A stretch of DNA of 42,618 nt from Fidelibacterota bacterium (GCA_021734505.1 JAIPIT010000008.1:1-42618); one strand, 5' to 3'. Counted from the first letter of the stretch, positions 23,663 to 31,601 are shown. Numbers and translations: made by a program. Notes: generated by a model from the letters alone, not told the origin.

Positions 23663-25701
23663 ACAAAGATCAAGCAAAAATACGCTTAGAAGAGCTTCAG
23701 ATCATCTTAAATGAACATAGCCATCGCTACTATGTCTTAGATGACCCATTGATCTCAGACGTCGAGTATGATAAATTATTTCGCGAATTACAAGATATTG
23801 AGAAAGAATTTCCCGACTTAATACATCCCAATTCTCCCACAAAGCGAGTGGGTGGAGCTGTTTTAGAAGAATTTTCCACGCTCGAACATAGTATGCCAAT
23901 GTTAAGTTTGTCAAATGCTCTGAATGAAGATGAACTTAAAGACTTCTATCAGAGACTAAGAAAAAACACAGGTAGAGATGAGATAGAGTTGATCGGTGAA
24001 CCGAAGCTTGATGGCCTTGGTGTAGAACTGATATATCGAAAAGGTGAATTTGAAGCCGGAGCAACAAGAGGGGATGGCTATACCGGAGAAGATATAACGG
24101 AAAATTTAAAGACGATCCCACAAATTCCCATGAAGTTAAGGGGAAAAATATTTCCGGATTTGCTTGAAGTTCGCGGCGAGGTGATCATTTCTAAAATAAA
24201 TTTTGAAAAACTCAATAAAGAACGCGAAAAAATGGGAGAAAAACTTTTTGCCAATCCAAGGAATGCCGCTGCAGGATCATTACGACAATTGGATTCTAAA
24301 GTTACTGCTCATCGTCCTTTGGAAATATTTATATATGCGCCGGGAAAGATAGAGGGATTTGAATACAACACACACATGGATCTGCTGGAGCAATTCAAAA
24401 ATTGGGGCTTTCCCGTCAATCCAATGAATCAAGTAGTGAAAAATGAAGATGAAATGATCGCATATTTTCGAGAAATGGAAACCGATCGTGAATCAATGCC
24501 TTATGATATAGACGGGATCGTGGTAAAAGTCAACGATATCGCCTTACAAAATCAACTCGGCATGCGAACTCGCACGCCCCGTTGGGCCATAGCGGGAAAA
24601 TTCAAAGCAAGGACCGAGATCACTCAGATTGAATCTATCGTGGCGCAAGTGGGACGAACGGGTGTTTTGACTCCGGTCGCGAATCTTAAGCCTGTTCAAC
24701 TTGGCGGTGTGGTCGTATCTCGAGCAACTTTACATAATCAAGATGAAATTGACCGTAAGGATATTCGGGTAGGGGACTGGGTGGTGATCGAGCGTGCAGG
24801 CGATGTGATCCCCAAAGTGATCAAAGTTTTAAAAGAACGCCGACCTAAAAATACGGTTTCTTACCATCTGCCTGAAACGTGTCCGGTCTGCGGTGCAAAA
24901 GTTCAGCGAGTTGAAGGTGGCGTGGCGCTAAAATGCGTTCATCGGGATTGTCCCGCACAATTAAAGACCGGCATTGAACATTTTGTATCCAAACGCGCTA
25001 TGAATATTGATGGTTTAGGAGAAAAGATCATTGATCAATTGGTAGATGCAGGTCTATTAACTTCTGTTGCGGACCTTTATGCTCTGAAATTCAAAGATCT
25101 TGCAGTTCTTGAGCGTTTTGGCGAAAAGTCAGCAAATAATTTAATAAGATCGATCAAGACATCCCAAAAACGACCACTTTCAAACGTGATCTATGCGTTG
25201 GGCATCCCAAATGTGGGTGAATATTTGGCCAGAGTATTATCCGATCATTTCGAATCCTTGGATGATCTTTTAGCTTCGGATCAGGAAACTTTGATCGCGA
25301 TTGATGATATCGGTGAGATCGTTGCAGAAAGTATTATCTCTTTTTCAAATGATCCCGATAACCGGAAAATGATCAAAGTTCTTCAGGAGTATGGTATTGA
25401 TCCGCATGCCGGTGACAGGGGAGAAAAACCTCTTCAAGGAAAGATATTTGTATTTACAGGCAGTTTAGAAACCTTGACCCGTGACGATGCGAAAGACCTT
25501 GTACGGGATCTGGGTGCAAAAGCATCAGGAAGTGTATCGGCAAAAACCGATTACCTGGTATCTGGCGAGTCATCAGGCTCCAAGCTTGATAAAGCAAGGG
25601 AACTGGGTATTAAGATAATGAATGAAAAAGAATTTATTTTGTTTATCAAAGAATTTGATGTTGAAATGCCTGATAATAAAGAGCAGATGAAGTTATTTTA
25701 A
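23659..25701 (+). CDS. ligA: NAD+-dependent DNA ligase
   Basis: Seals nicks in replication and repair using NAD+. The 680 residues have the full architecture: N-terminal Ia domain (HSHRYYVLDDPLISDVEYD), adenylation domain with the catalytic Lys116 in GEPKLDGLG, GEVIIS and DIDGIVVKV, OB fold, the zinc finger CPVCGAKVQRVEGGVALKCV then RDCPAQL, helix-hairpin-helix repeats (NIDGLGEKIIDQL, GIPNVGEYLA, DDIGEIVAESI) and a C-terminal BRCT domain (GKIFVFTGSLETLTR). The start is ATG 23659, overlapping the DUF1667 stop. A cluster of palindromes follows. Confidence 0.97.
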   Translation: MNKDQAKIRLEELQIILNEHSHRYYVLDDPLISDVEYDKLFRELQDIEKEFPDLIHPNSPTKRVGGAVLEEFSTLEHSMPMLSLSNALNEDELKDFYQRLRKNTGRDEIELIGEPKLDGLGVELIYRKGEFEAGATRGDGYTGEDITENLKTIPQIPMKLRGKIFPDLLEVRGEVIISKINFEKLNKEREKMGEKLFANPRNAAAGSLRQLDSKVTAHRPLEIFIYAPGKIEGFEYNTHMDLLEQFKNWGFPVNPMNQVVKNEDEMIAYFREMETDRESMPYDIDGIVVKVNDIALQNQLGMRTRTPRWAIAGKFKARTEITQIESIVAQVGRTGVLTPVANLKPVQLGGVVVSRATLHNQDEIDRKDIRVGDWVVIERAGDVIPKVIKVLKERRPKNTVSYHLPETCPVCGAKVQRVEGGVALKCVHRDCPAQLKTGIEHFVSKRAMNIDGLGEKIIDQLVDAGLLTSVADLYALKFKDLAVLERFGEKSANNLIRSIKTSQKRPLSNVIYALGIPNVGEYLARVLSDHFESLDDLLASDQETLIAIDDIGEIVAESIISFSNDPDNRKMIKVLQEYGIDPHAGDRGEKPLQGKIFVFTGSLETLTRDDAKDLVRDLGAKASGSVSAKTDYLVSGESSGSKLDKARELGIKIMNEKEFILFIKEFDVEMPDNKEQMKLF

Positions 25702-25710
25702 ATATACTGA

Positions 25711-25728
25711 GACACACTGTGGTGTGTC
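25711..25728. repeat. Palindromic repeat 1 of a cluster
   Basis: GACACAC, loop TGTG, GTGTGTC, just after the ligA stop. It resembles 25799-25822 (CACACC/GGTGTG core) with a degenerate centre and is probably a member of the same repeat family. It may end ligA transcription. Confidence 0.6.
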
Positions 25729-25754
25729 GCTACATGAACATATGTACATTCGTC

Positions 25755-25776
25755 GCATCACGCCATGGCGTGATGC
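25755..25776. repeat. Palindromic repeat 2 (22-bp perfect)
   Basis: GCATCACGCCA joined directly to TGGCGTGATGC: 22 bp of perfect dyad symmetry centred on CCATGG. Confidence 0.75.
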
Positions 25777-25798
25777 ATACAATAGAGATAAGATTTGT

Positions 25799-25822
25799 AG
25801 AGCCACACCATGGTGTGGCTCT
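25799..25822. repeat. Palindromic repeat 3 (24-bp perfect)
   Basis: AGAGCCACACCA joined directly to TGGTGTGGCTCT: 24 bp of perfect dyad symmetry, again centred on CCATGG, preceded by TTTGT. Confidence 0.75.
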
Positions 25823-25845
25823 GTTAAATTTATACCTAAACAAAA

Positions 25846-25865
25846 GGGAGGCTCCAGAGCCTCCC
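25846..25865 (-). terminator. Terminator of mrp (- strand)
   Basis: GGGAGGCTC, loop CA, GAGCCTCCC: a perfect 9-bp stem. On the - strand it is followed by TTTTGTTTAGG, so it terminates mrp; it is 30 bp past the mrp stop. Confidence 0.82.
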
Positions 25866-25895
25866 ATACATTTAATTCATAGATTTAAAGATACT

Positions 25896-26693
25896 TTATT
25901 TCATTTTCTCAACCAGCTTTTCTGCTATTGCCATATAATATTTACTTTCAGGACTGCCCGGTTTGCTTTCAACAATCGGGCATCCCGTATCGGCAGCACT
26001 CATGATATCTTCATTAAGTGGAACTTCACCCAGGAAATCAACTTTTGATCGTTCACTTTCCTTGAAACCGCCATTTTGTCCGAAAATATATGATTTATGA
26101 CCACATTCCGGACATTGGAAATAACTCATATTTTCAACGATACCCAAGATAGGGACATTTACCTTTTCAAACATATTGATCCCGCGTTTAACATCAGCAA
26201 GGGCAAGATCCTGAGGTGTTGTTACAATGACCGCGCCGCTTAATGCGATCTTTTGAACAAGACTTAATTGGATATCACCGGTTCCGGGTGGGAGATCAAT
26301 AATTAGATAATCCATCTTTTTCCAGAATACTTCATTTAGCAACTGATCAACCGCTTTTATAACGAGAGGTCCGCGCCAGATCACTGCCGTATTTGCTTCA
26401 AGAAAGAAGCCAAGAGACATAAGTTGAATACCATACTTTTCGGCAGGTAGAATACCCTGTTCGCTAACCGATTCGGTAGGCTTATGTTGACCGAACATCA
26501 TAGGAACGCTGGGACCGTAAAGGTCGAGGTCAAGCAAACCGACCGAGAAACCTTTTTCTTTTAGTGATAATGCTAAATTTGCCGCTACGGTGGATTTGCC
26601 AACACCGCCCTTTCCTGAAGCAATCGCGATTACATGATCAGCATACCTTAACTTCTTTTGAAGATCGAAAGGATTTTTATTTTCTTGGGACAT
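25896..26693 (-). CDS. mrp: Mrp/NBP35 family iron-sulfur carrier ATPase
   Basis: A P-loop ATPase (ApbC/Mrp) that carries iron-sulfur clusters to apoproteins. The 265 residues contain the deviant Walker A ASGKGGVGKST (about 26-35), LLDLDLYGPSVP, DYLIIDLPPGTGD (Walker B), TTPQDLALADV, and the CxxC cluster motif in FQCPECGHKSYIFG. I placed the start at ATG 26693, with AGGAG 5 bp upstream; a start at 26711 would add six residues across that site. A ferredoxin gene lies upstream on the same strand across a hairpin. There is no N-terminal DUF59 domain, so it is the short form. Confidence 0.94.
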   Translation of the reverse strand: MSQENKNPFDLQKKLRYADHVIAIASGKGGVGKSTVAANLALSLKEKGFSVGLLDLDLYGPSVPMMFGQHKPTESVSEQGILPAEKYGIQLMSLGFFLEANTAVIWRGPLVIKAVDQLLNEVFWKKMDYLIIDLPPGTGDIQLSLVQKIALSGAVIVTTPQDLALADVKRGINMFEKVNVPILGIVENMSYFQCPECGHKSYIFGQNGGFKESERSKVDFLGEVPLNEDIMSAADTGCPIVESKPGSPESKYYMAIAEKLVEKMK

Positions 26694-26711
26694 CTTAACT
26701 CCTAAATACAA

Positions 26712-26733
26712 AAGGGCAGATAATTCTGCCCTT
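26712..26733. terminator. Hairpin between the ferredoxin gene and mrp
   Basis: AAGGGCAGA, loop TAAT, TCTGCCCTT. On the - strand it is followed by TTGTATTT, a partial U-run, so it could end or attenuate the ferredoxin transcript before mrp. On the + strand it is followed by GGTTTTTTTT, but no + strand gene leads into it. Confidence 0.6.
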
Positions 26734-26756
26734 GGTTTTTTTTCATTCGAACCTGT

Positions 26757-26930
26757 TTAACCTTCAGAAATAGCTTCAACAGGACAGGCGGCTATGCATG
26801 CTAAACAATCGATACACAGATCTTCATCACAAACTGCTTTGCCTTCTTCAAGAGATAAAGCTTCAACGGGACATACTTCGATGCATTCGCCAATGCCTTC
26901 ACATACATCATGATTTACTACGACTGACAT
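26757..26930 (-). CDS. Small 4Fe-4S ferredoxin, first cluster motif lacking one cysteine
   Basis: A 57-residue bacterial-type ferredoxin, too short for many ORF callers. My translation runs MSVVVNHDVCEGIGEC, then IEVCPVEALSLEEGK, AVCDEDLC, IDCLACIAACPVEAISEG, stop. The second motif is canonical, C39-x2-C42-x2-C45-x3-C49-P. The first reads C10-E-G-I13-G-E-C16-x3-C20-P, with Ile where the second cysteine is expected, so cluster I may be a 3Fe-4S cluster or have another ligand; C34 is extra. ATG 26930 is preceded by AAGGAG at 7 bp. Its position upstream of mrp suggests a redox or cluster-assembly link, which is inference. Confidence 0.9.
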   Translation of the reverse strand: MSVVVNHDVCEGIGECIEVCPVEALSLEEGKAVCDEDLCIDCLACIAACPVEAISEG

Positions 26931-27099
26931 TATAAATCTCCTTTTCGTGAATAAATTATAACGAGTAAAGTTAAGTTAATATAATTTTATTCTCAATGAC
27001 TTTTTTACATTTTTTAATTTTTTTATTCACTTTTCCGTAGTAAACCAATAAATTCTATCACTAATAATATATAACTAAACAATATCAAGGAGTAGATCA

Positions 27100-27795
27100 A
27101 TGAATGTATTTTCAAGAATAGGAAATGTTTTCGTAGCACCGACAGCATGTTTCACCTCATTACGAGATGAAGGCAAAAAATGGACTGATTATGTTGTGCC
27201 ATTTTTATTGCTTTTAGCCATGTTAATAGTTTTTCTAATAGTTACTTCCGGTATAATGGAAAAATTACAGGTTGAAATAATACAAAACATGTCTCAGCTT
27301 TCAGATGCACAAAAAGAAGCCGCACTACAGAATGCAAATTCACCCATTGCAAATATTTTTAAATATGTTGGGGGTGTTTTACAGGTAGCCATTGGTGTAC
27401 TTATCAGTGGATTAATTATGTGGGTTGTGGGCAATTTCATTGGCGGTGGAGATCAAAAGTTTGGCACGATGCTTGTAGCTGCACTTTATATTCAAATGAT
27501 CACTATCCCCGAATCCTTAATAAAAATGTTTTTGGTCCTTCAAAAAGGAGCGATGACGGTTCAATTGGGGTTTGGCTCTCTTTTAGCCAATCCGGATACA
27601 ACCTCTTATGGTGTTCAGCTAATAAATCAACTTGAGTTTTTTGCGATTTGGCGAATTATTGTATGGATCATCGCATTTAAAGTTCTTTACAAGTTCAATA
27701 CAAAAAAATCAACTTTACTTGTTGTAATTACCCTCTTGATTGGAATGGCTATTATGGCCGCATTGGGCACAATGCAAGCAGGAAGAATGGGGTAA
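27100..27795 (+). CDS. Yip1-family membrane protein
   Basis: A 231-residue protein of the bacterial YIP1 (PF04893-like) type with about five transmembrane segments. The N-terminal NVFVAPTACFTSLRDEGKKWTD matches the conserved 'F..P..tf..l.....w' lead-in of the family, followed by hydrophobic segments (YVVPFLLLLAMLIVFLIV, VAIGVLISGLIMWVVGNFIGG and three more). The function is unknown. ATG 27100 follows CAAGGAG at 9 bp. It is monocistronic, with a strong terminator at 27837. Confidence 0.78.
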   Translation: MNVFSRIGNVFVAPTACFTSLRDEGKKWTDYVVPFLLLLAMLIVFLIVTSGIMEKLQVEIIQNMSQLSDAQKEAALQNANSPIANIFKYVGGVLQVAIGVLISGLIMWVVGNFIGGGDQKFGTMLVAALYIQMITIPESLIKMFLVLQKGAMTVQLGFGSLLANPDTTSYGVQLINQLEFFAIWRIIVWIIAFKVLYKFNTKKSTLLVVITLLIGMAIMAALGTMQAGRMG

Positions 27796-27836
27796 GAAGA
27801 TAAGATAAAAGACATAAGTACAAAGAAAAAAGTAGG

Positions 27837-27867
27837 GGGCGTATTACGATACGCCCTTTTTTATTTT
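27837..27867 (+). terminator. Rho-independent terminator of the Yip1-family gene
   Basis: GGGCGTAT, loop TACG, ATACGCCC, then TTTTTTATTTT. A UNCG-type tetraloop with a long U-tract, 42 bp after the stop. Confidence 0.93.
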
Positions 27868-27950
27868 GGGTGATATATAAGTTGAATAAGTAAAGTACTT
27901 GAGTTGATGATTTATTTGTGACACATAAGATAGATATAAACTATGTGTAG

Positions 27951-28010
27951 GGAATAGGCATCAGTCTACGCCCCGAAGTGTTGGGGCTTCACCCGACAGG
28001 TGCCTATTCC
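27951..28010. other. 60-nt structured palindromic element
   Basis: GGAATAGGCA (27951-27960) is complementary to TGCCTATTCC (28001-28010). Inside lies GCCCC (27970-27974) opposite GGGGC (27983-27987), with GAAG/CTTC giving an alternative pairing. It lies in the gap between convergent Yip1-family and gcvT genes, outside their terminators. No open frame runs through it. It may be a small RNA or a dispersed repeat. Confidence 0.5.
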
Positions 28011-28034
28011 AAAGCAGAAATACAAAGTATAAAG

Positions 28035-28060
28035 AAAGGGCTCAGTATTCAGAGCCCTTT
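28035..28060. terminator. Bidirectional terminator between Yip1-family gene and gcvT
   Basis: AAAGGGCTC, 8-nt loop, GAGCCCTTT, followed by TT on + and CTTTATACTTT on -. Located 25 bp after the gcvT stop, it most likely ends the amrS-gcvT operon. Confidence 0.8.
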
Positions 28061-28084
28061 TTAATAATAATCAATTAATTTCGA

Positions 28085-29182
28085 TCACAATTCCAACGGT
28101 GAAGAATCCACAAAAGGCGGTTTCACGACAATAGCTTTCAAGCGTTTACCGCGAACATCCAAGAGTATTTCAGTGCCAATTTTTGAAAATTCACGTTGAA
28201 TATAACCGATACCGATACCAATTCCCAAAGAGGGGGACATTGTACCGCTGGTGACCTTTCCAACGCGTATATCATCATGATATAATTCATATCCTTGACG
28301 AGGAATACCGCGATCCAGCATTTTAAATGCGATCAAGCGCTGACTTGGCTGTTCTTCTTTCACTTTCATAAGTTCTTCTTTACCAACAAAATTATCACCA
28401 TTGAGTTTTGTGATCCATCCAAGTCCGGCTTCAATAGGATTTGTGTCTTTATCAATATCATTACCATAAAGTGCATATTTCATTTCTAAACGCAGTGTAT
28501 CACGTGCTCCAAGCCCTACAGCTTGAATGTCTTCATTTTCTCCCGCTTTGAAAATGGCATCCCAGAGTTCCAATGAATCCTTGGGGTCATGATATAGTTC
28601 AAAACCCGGCTCGCCGGTGTAACCTGTTCGGGAAATGATCATTTCCTTACCAGCTAATTTACCCACAGAGAAATGATAGAATTCGATTTCCTTCAAGTTT
28701 ACGTCTGTTAATGATTGTAAGACTTTCAGGGTTTTAGGTCCCTGAATGGCCAGTAATGCCGTTTCGTCACTATGGTCACTTAAGGTAACACCATCAACAA
28801 GATGTTCGCCGGCCCAGGCATAGTCTTTTTCAATGTTGGAAGCATTGACTACCATCATATATTTATATTGATTAAATCGATAAACGATCAAATCATCCAC
28901 TATACCTCCATCGGGGTAACACATCGCAGAATACTGTGCTTGCCCGTCAACCAGCTGTTTTACATCGTTTACGGTAATATATTGAAGGAAATCTTCGGCA
29001 TGTTCACCTTCAACGTAAAATTCACCCATATGTGATACATCAAAAACACCGATTTTATTCCTTATCTGAAGATGTTCCTGATTGATCCCGGTATAAGAGA
29101 TCGGCATCATATAACCGGCGAACTCATGCATTTTTGCTTCAAGAGCAATGTGACGATCATGAAAAGGGGTTTGTTTGATCAT
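28085..29182 (-). CDS. gcvT: Aminomethyltransferase (glycine cleavage system T protein)
   Basis: Transfers the aminomethyl carbon from lipoylated H protein to tetrahydrofolate and releases ammonia. The 365 residues match GcvT: TPFHDRHIALEAKMHEFAGY, VFDVSHMGEFYVEG, NDVKQLVDGQAQYSAMC, DDLIVYRF, LLAIQGPKTLKVLQ, SRTGYTGEPGFELY, GLGARDTLRLEMKYALYGND and the C-terminal GKVTSGTMSPSLGIGIGIGY. I set the start at ATG 29182 because it gives the standard N-terminus, with AAGGAG about 11 bp upstream; the open frame runs further upstream into the 29205 gene. gcvH and gcvP are not in the window. It is the last gene of the block from 31499. Confidence 0.94.
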   Translation of the reverse strand: MIKQTPFHDRHIALEAKMHEFAGYMMPISYTGINQEHLQIRNKIGVFDVSHMGEFYVEGEHAEDFLQYITVNDVKQLVDGQAQYSAMCYPDGGIVDDLIVYRFNQYKYMMVVNASNIEKDYAWAGEHLVDGVTLSDHSDETALLAIQGPKTLKVLQSLTDVNLKEIEFYHFSVGKLAGKEMIISRTGYTGEPGFELYHDPKDSLELWDAIFKAGENEDIQAVGLGARDTLRLEMKYALYGNDIDKDTNPIEAGLGWITKLNGDNFVGKEELMKVKEEQPSQRLIAFKMLDRGIPRQGYELYHDDIRVGKVTSGTMSPSLGIGIGIGYIQREFSKIGTEILLDVRGKRLKAIVVKPPFVDSSPLEL

Positions 29183-29204
29183 TTTTAGTTTTTCTCCTTG
29201 GGGC

Positions 29205-29393
29205 TTACCATTGGTCACGTTTTTTAAAATCATCAAAAATATGCAATTCGCGTTTGATCTGTTGAAGAGCTCCACGCAATGTTCCATCAATTTTTATTGT
29301 TGTTTCTCCACGGACAGGCTCTAGTTTTCTAATTAGATCTTTAAATGCGATCAATTCGTCGTCATCCAGTTCAAACTTGATCTTGTTTATCAT
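29205..29393 (-). CDS. Hypothetical protein, 62 aa (amrS-gcvT cluster)
   Basis: An unrecognised 62-residue, charged, probably helical protein (ELDDDELIAFKDLIRKLEPVRG, then LRGALQQIKRELHIFDDF). There is no signal or membrane segment and no cysteine. Its ATG overlaps the stop of the preceding gene as ATGA (29390-29393), with GAGG upstream, so it is translated by coupling. It is 22 bp from gcvT. Conserved placement in a coupled series argues that it is a real gene. Confidence 0.6.
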   Translation of the reverse strand: MINKIKFELDDDELIAFKDLIRKLEPVRGETTIKIDGTLRGALQQIKRELHIFDDFKKRDQW

Positions 29394-29797
29394 AGATCAC
29401 CTCGTTTTAGTTTCATATTGTATTCATAGGGTGTAATCTTTTCTATCACAATGATATCCCCGGGTTTTACATTTTTTTCGCTCATGTAACGAGTACTGCC
29501 TTTGGCCATACTGCGATTCCGGAAAACAAAAGTCTTTTCGACAATATCGGTTTCAATTGCAAAACCTGAATCAGTATGTAACTCTATTGTACGAACACGA
29601 TAATTCTTATCTACATTGTTTGACGGATTCATGGCGCCCAGGACGTCAAATGGAAAAAAATCGATATGATCTTTAACTGAGAATTGGCGTTGCATCATGA
29701 ATAGATTTTGTCGTGTGATTGGGATCTCAATACTTCTATGTCCCATAGAAAAAGCATTTTTATCCAAATATTTATCAAATTCAAAGGAATTAGTCAT
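29390..29797 (-). CDS. Hypothetical protein, 135 aa (amrS-gcvT cluster)
   Basis: An unrecognised 135-residue soluble protein. The C-terminal half is beta-rich and ends NVKPGDIIVIEKITPYEYNMKL, a pattern seen in small pseudobarrel domains (for example B3- or AbrB-like DNA-binding folds); this is only a resemblance. The middle contains RTIELHTDSGFAIETD and TFVFRNRSMAKGSTRYM, the latter basic. The start ATG 29797 overlaps the stop of the upstream gene by 8 bp (ATGACTAA), and its own stop overlaps the next start. There are no cysteines to suggest a cluster or metal. Confidence 0.62.
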   Translation of the reverse strand: MTNSFEFDKYLDKNAFSMGHRSIEIPITRQNLFMMQRQFSVKDHIDFFPFDVLGAMNPSNNVDKNYRVRTIELHTDSGFAIETDIVEKTFVFRNRSMAKGSTRYMSEKNVKPGDIIVIEKITPYEYNMKLKRGDL

Positions 29798-30155
29798 TGA
29801 TATCGTTTAACTCCACTACGATCTGCTTGCAGATAGGTTCGTCGAGATCGGTCATACCATCTACATTTAAAATAAGGCGTGTAGCGTTAATTTCTTCTTT
29901 CATTATATCTTCAAATAGTTCTTTAAGATGTTTATCATTGAAACCATCATACATGATATAGTTCTCTTGTTCTTTATCCCAATGACGAGAACGGGAAAGA
30001 TTATATTCCCAACCGTTTAGTACAGTGATTTCATTTCCATTGACATCCTGTAAAACAATAGTATCTAACATGAGTTCCAAAAATTCGTCTCCGTTTTCAA
30101 TTTGTAATTTGTCAAAAGGAGAGAGAATGGCTTTTTTAAATTGAATGAAATTCAT
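29790..30155 (-). CDS. Hypothetical protein, 121 aa (amrS-gcvT cluster)
   Basis: An unrecognised 121-residue acidic protein. It begins MNFIQFKKAILSPFDKLQI, has LELMLDTIVLQDVNGNEITV and WEYNLSRSRHWDKEQENY, and ends ICKQIVVELNDIND. No signal, membrane segment or catalytic motif is visible. I chose ATG 30155 because GGAGG lies 5 bp upstream; the in-frame TTG at 30167 overlaps that site. The ATG forms an ATGA overlap with the amrS stop (30152-30155), so this is the gene most tightly coupled to amrS. Confidence 0.62.
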   Translation of the reverse strand: MNFIQFKKAILSPFDKLQIENGDEFLELMLDTIVLQDVNGNEITVLNGWEYNLSRSRHWDKEQENYIMYDGFNDKHLKELFEDIMKEEINATRLILNVDGMTDLDEPICKQIVVELNDIND

Positions 30156-31150
30156 GATATCCTCCAAATTATTGGTAAACTATGAGTATGGGATGCAACT
30201 CCATCAATATGGTAATGATCCCTTTTTATAATTATTTCACCACATTCCGGGCAATAGGTATTATTATCAAAACCCGGATAATTTCCTACATAAACGTATT
30301 TTAATCCGCATTGATTTGCGATGTGTTTGCTTCTTTCCAGTATTGTACGTGAAGTTTGGGGCTGGTCTTTCATCTTATGATCGGGGTGAAAAGCATTGAT
30401 ATGAAGCACTGTATCATTGCCACAATGTTTACTTATCCACATACATTCCATTTCTATCATTTCGGGATCATCGTTTATGCCCGGAATGATCAATGAAGTT
30501 AGCTCTGTATGGATTCCTTCCTGAATACACCATTTTATCGTATCAAGTACGGGATCTAAATTAGCACGAGTATATTTTAAATATATTTCGTCAGAAAATG
30601 CTTTAAGGTCGATATTTACCGCTTTAATGCCTGAAAAAACTTCATTGCGTGCTTTAGGTGTTATATAGCCGTTCGTAACAAGAATACACGGTATCCCGGC
30701 TTCATTAGCAAGATCTCTGATATCCATAGCATATTCAGCGAATACAATTGGCTCATTATAAGTAAAAGCGATTGATTGGCAAGATGCTTCCATTGCCTCA
30801 GAAAGGATCTCTTCGGGAGTGACGTGAACATTGGCATGACCTTGTTGAGTGGAAAGATGCCAGTTTTGGCAAAAATCACATTTCAGGTTGCATCCCTGTG
30901 TTCCTATGCTGAAAGTTCTGCTACCCGGAAGGAAATGATAGAGAGGCTTTTTCTCAATGGGGTCAACTCGTAATGCCGCGGGAAAAGCATAGCTCGTTGA
31001 TACCAATTTCCCTTCAAAGACCTTACGGACTAAACATTGACCGCATTGACCTTCAGTTAAAATGCAATAATGTGGACAAAGCCAACATTGAATGCTGTTA
31101 TTTTTGGTTCCCCAGAACTTTGCCGGGTGATATTTAGTTAAATTAGGCAT
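30152..31150 (-). CDS. amrS: AmmeMemoRadiSam system radical SAM enzyme
   Basis: A 332-residue radical SAM protein of the AmrS (PflA-like) type. The N-terminus carries a cysteine-rich motif CWLCPHYCILTEGQCGQC (residues 22-39), then LYHFLPGSRTFSIGTQGCNL with the SAM-cluster triad C87-x3-C91-x2-C94 (CNLKCDFC) and QNWHLS. The middle has AFTYNEPIVFAEYA and ILVTNGYITPKARNE; the end has a CPECG pair and HxDG (YHIDGVASHTHS). AmrS usually co-occurs with AMMECR1 and Memo proteins, which are absent here. The ATG at 31150 overlaps the holin-like gene by 8 bp. The physiological reaction of the family is poorly known. Confidence 0.92.
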   Translation of the reverse strand: MPNLTKYHPAKFWGTKNNSIQCWLCPHYCILTEGQCGQCLVRKVFEGKLVSTSYAFPAALRVDPIEKKPLYHFLPGSRTFSIGTQGCNLKCDFCQNWHLSTQQGHANVHVTPEEILSEAMEASCQSIAFTYNEPIVFAEYAMDIRDLANEAGIPCILVTNGYITPKARNEVFSGIKAVNIDLKAFSDEIYLKYTRANLDPVLDTIKWCIQEGIHTELTSLIIPGINDDPEMIEMECMWISKHCGNDTVLHINAFHPDHKMKDQPQTSRTILERSKHIANQCGLKYVYVGNYPGFDNNTYCPECGEIIIKRDHYHIDGVASHTHSLPIIWRIS

Positions 31151-31499
31151 CTCGTTTAAAAAAGATCATTTCTGCCAACCAGGAGATCAGTGAAAGGAAG
31201 ATCGCTGACCAAAAAGCCGTTGCAAAGTTCGCGATCGTAAATCCTGAGATCAAAAATGATGTCAGCCACACCATGAATCCATTGATAAACAAATAGAATA
31301 TTCCAAAGGTTATTGCTGTTATAGGAATGGTGATAATAGCTAAAAATGGTTTAACAAAAGCATTCAATAATCCAAAAAGCACAGAGATGGCGATGAGGGT
31401 GAATATACTATCAATATGAACACCTTTGAACATTGTGCCAACAATAGCAAAAGCAATTAGATTAACAATAATTTTTGTAAGGAAAGAAACATTTTTCAT
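31143..31499 (-). CDS. Phage-holin-4 family (DUF360-like) membrane protein
   Basis: A 118-residue membrane protein with four hydrophobic segments: LIAFAIVGTMFKGVHI, TLIAISVLFGLLNAFVKPFL, IITIPITAITFGIFYLFINGF and FWSAIFLSLISWLAEMIF. The core GLLNAFVKPFLAIITIPIT-(x)-TFG is the signature of the PF04020 family, annotated 'phage holin family' but chromosomal and not phage. ATG 31499 has GAGGA at 6 bp. It is the first gene of the block holin-like/amrS/three unknowns/gcvT and overlaps amrS. Confidence 0.83.
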   Translation of the reverse strand: MKNVSFLTKIIVNLIAFAIVGTMFKGVHIDSIFTLIAISVLFGLLNAFVKPFLAIITIPITAITFGIFYLFINGFMVWLTSFLISGFTIANFATAFWSAIFLSLISWLAEMIFFKRDA

Positions 31500-31601
31500 A
31501 GTAAATCCTCAGAAGAAAACGAATAATTGCTTAAAGAAATTTATTTCTAATATAATAATACAATAATGAGGTTGATATGTCAAGTTAATATATAATGTGA
31601 T

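Noticed and set aside
25719-26048. 109-aa open frame on the + strand
   Set aside because: It runs through the palindromes and antisense to mrp, has no ribosome site and shows no family features.
31143-31499. Prophage signal from the 'phage holin' family protein
   Set aside because: The PF04020-like family is chromosomal in many bacteria, and no phage structural, lysis or integrase gene is nearby.
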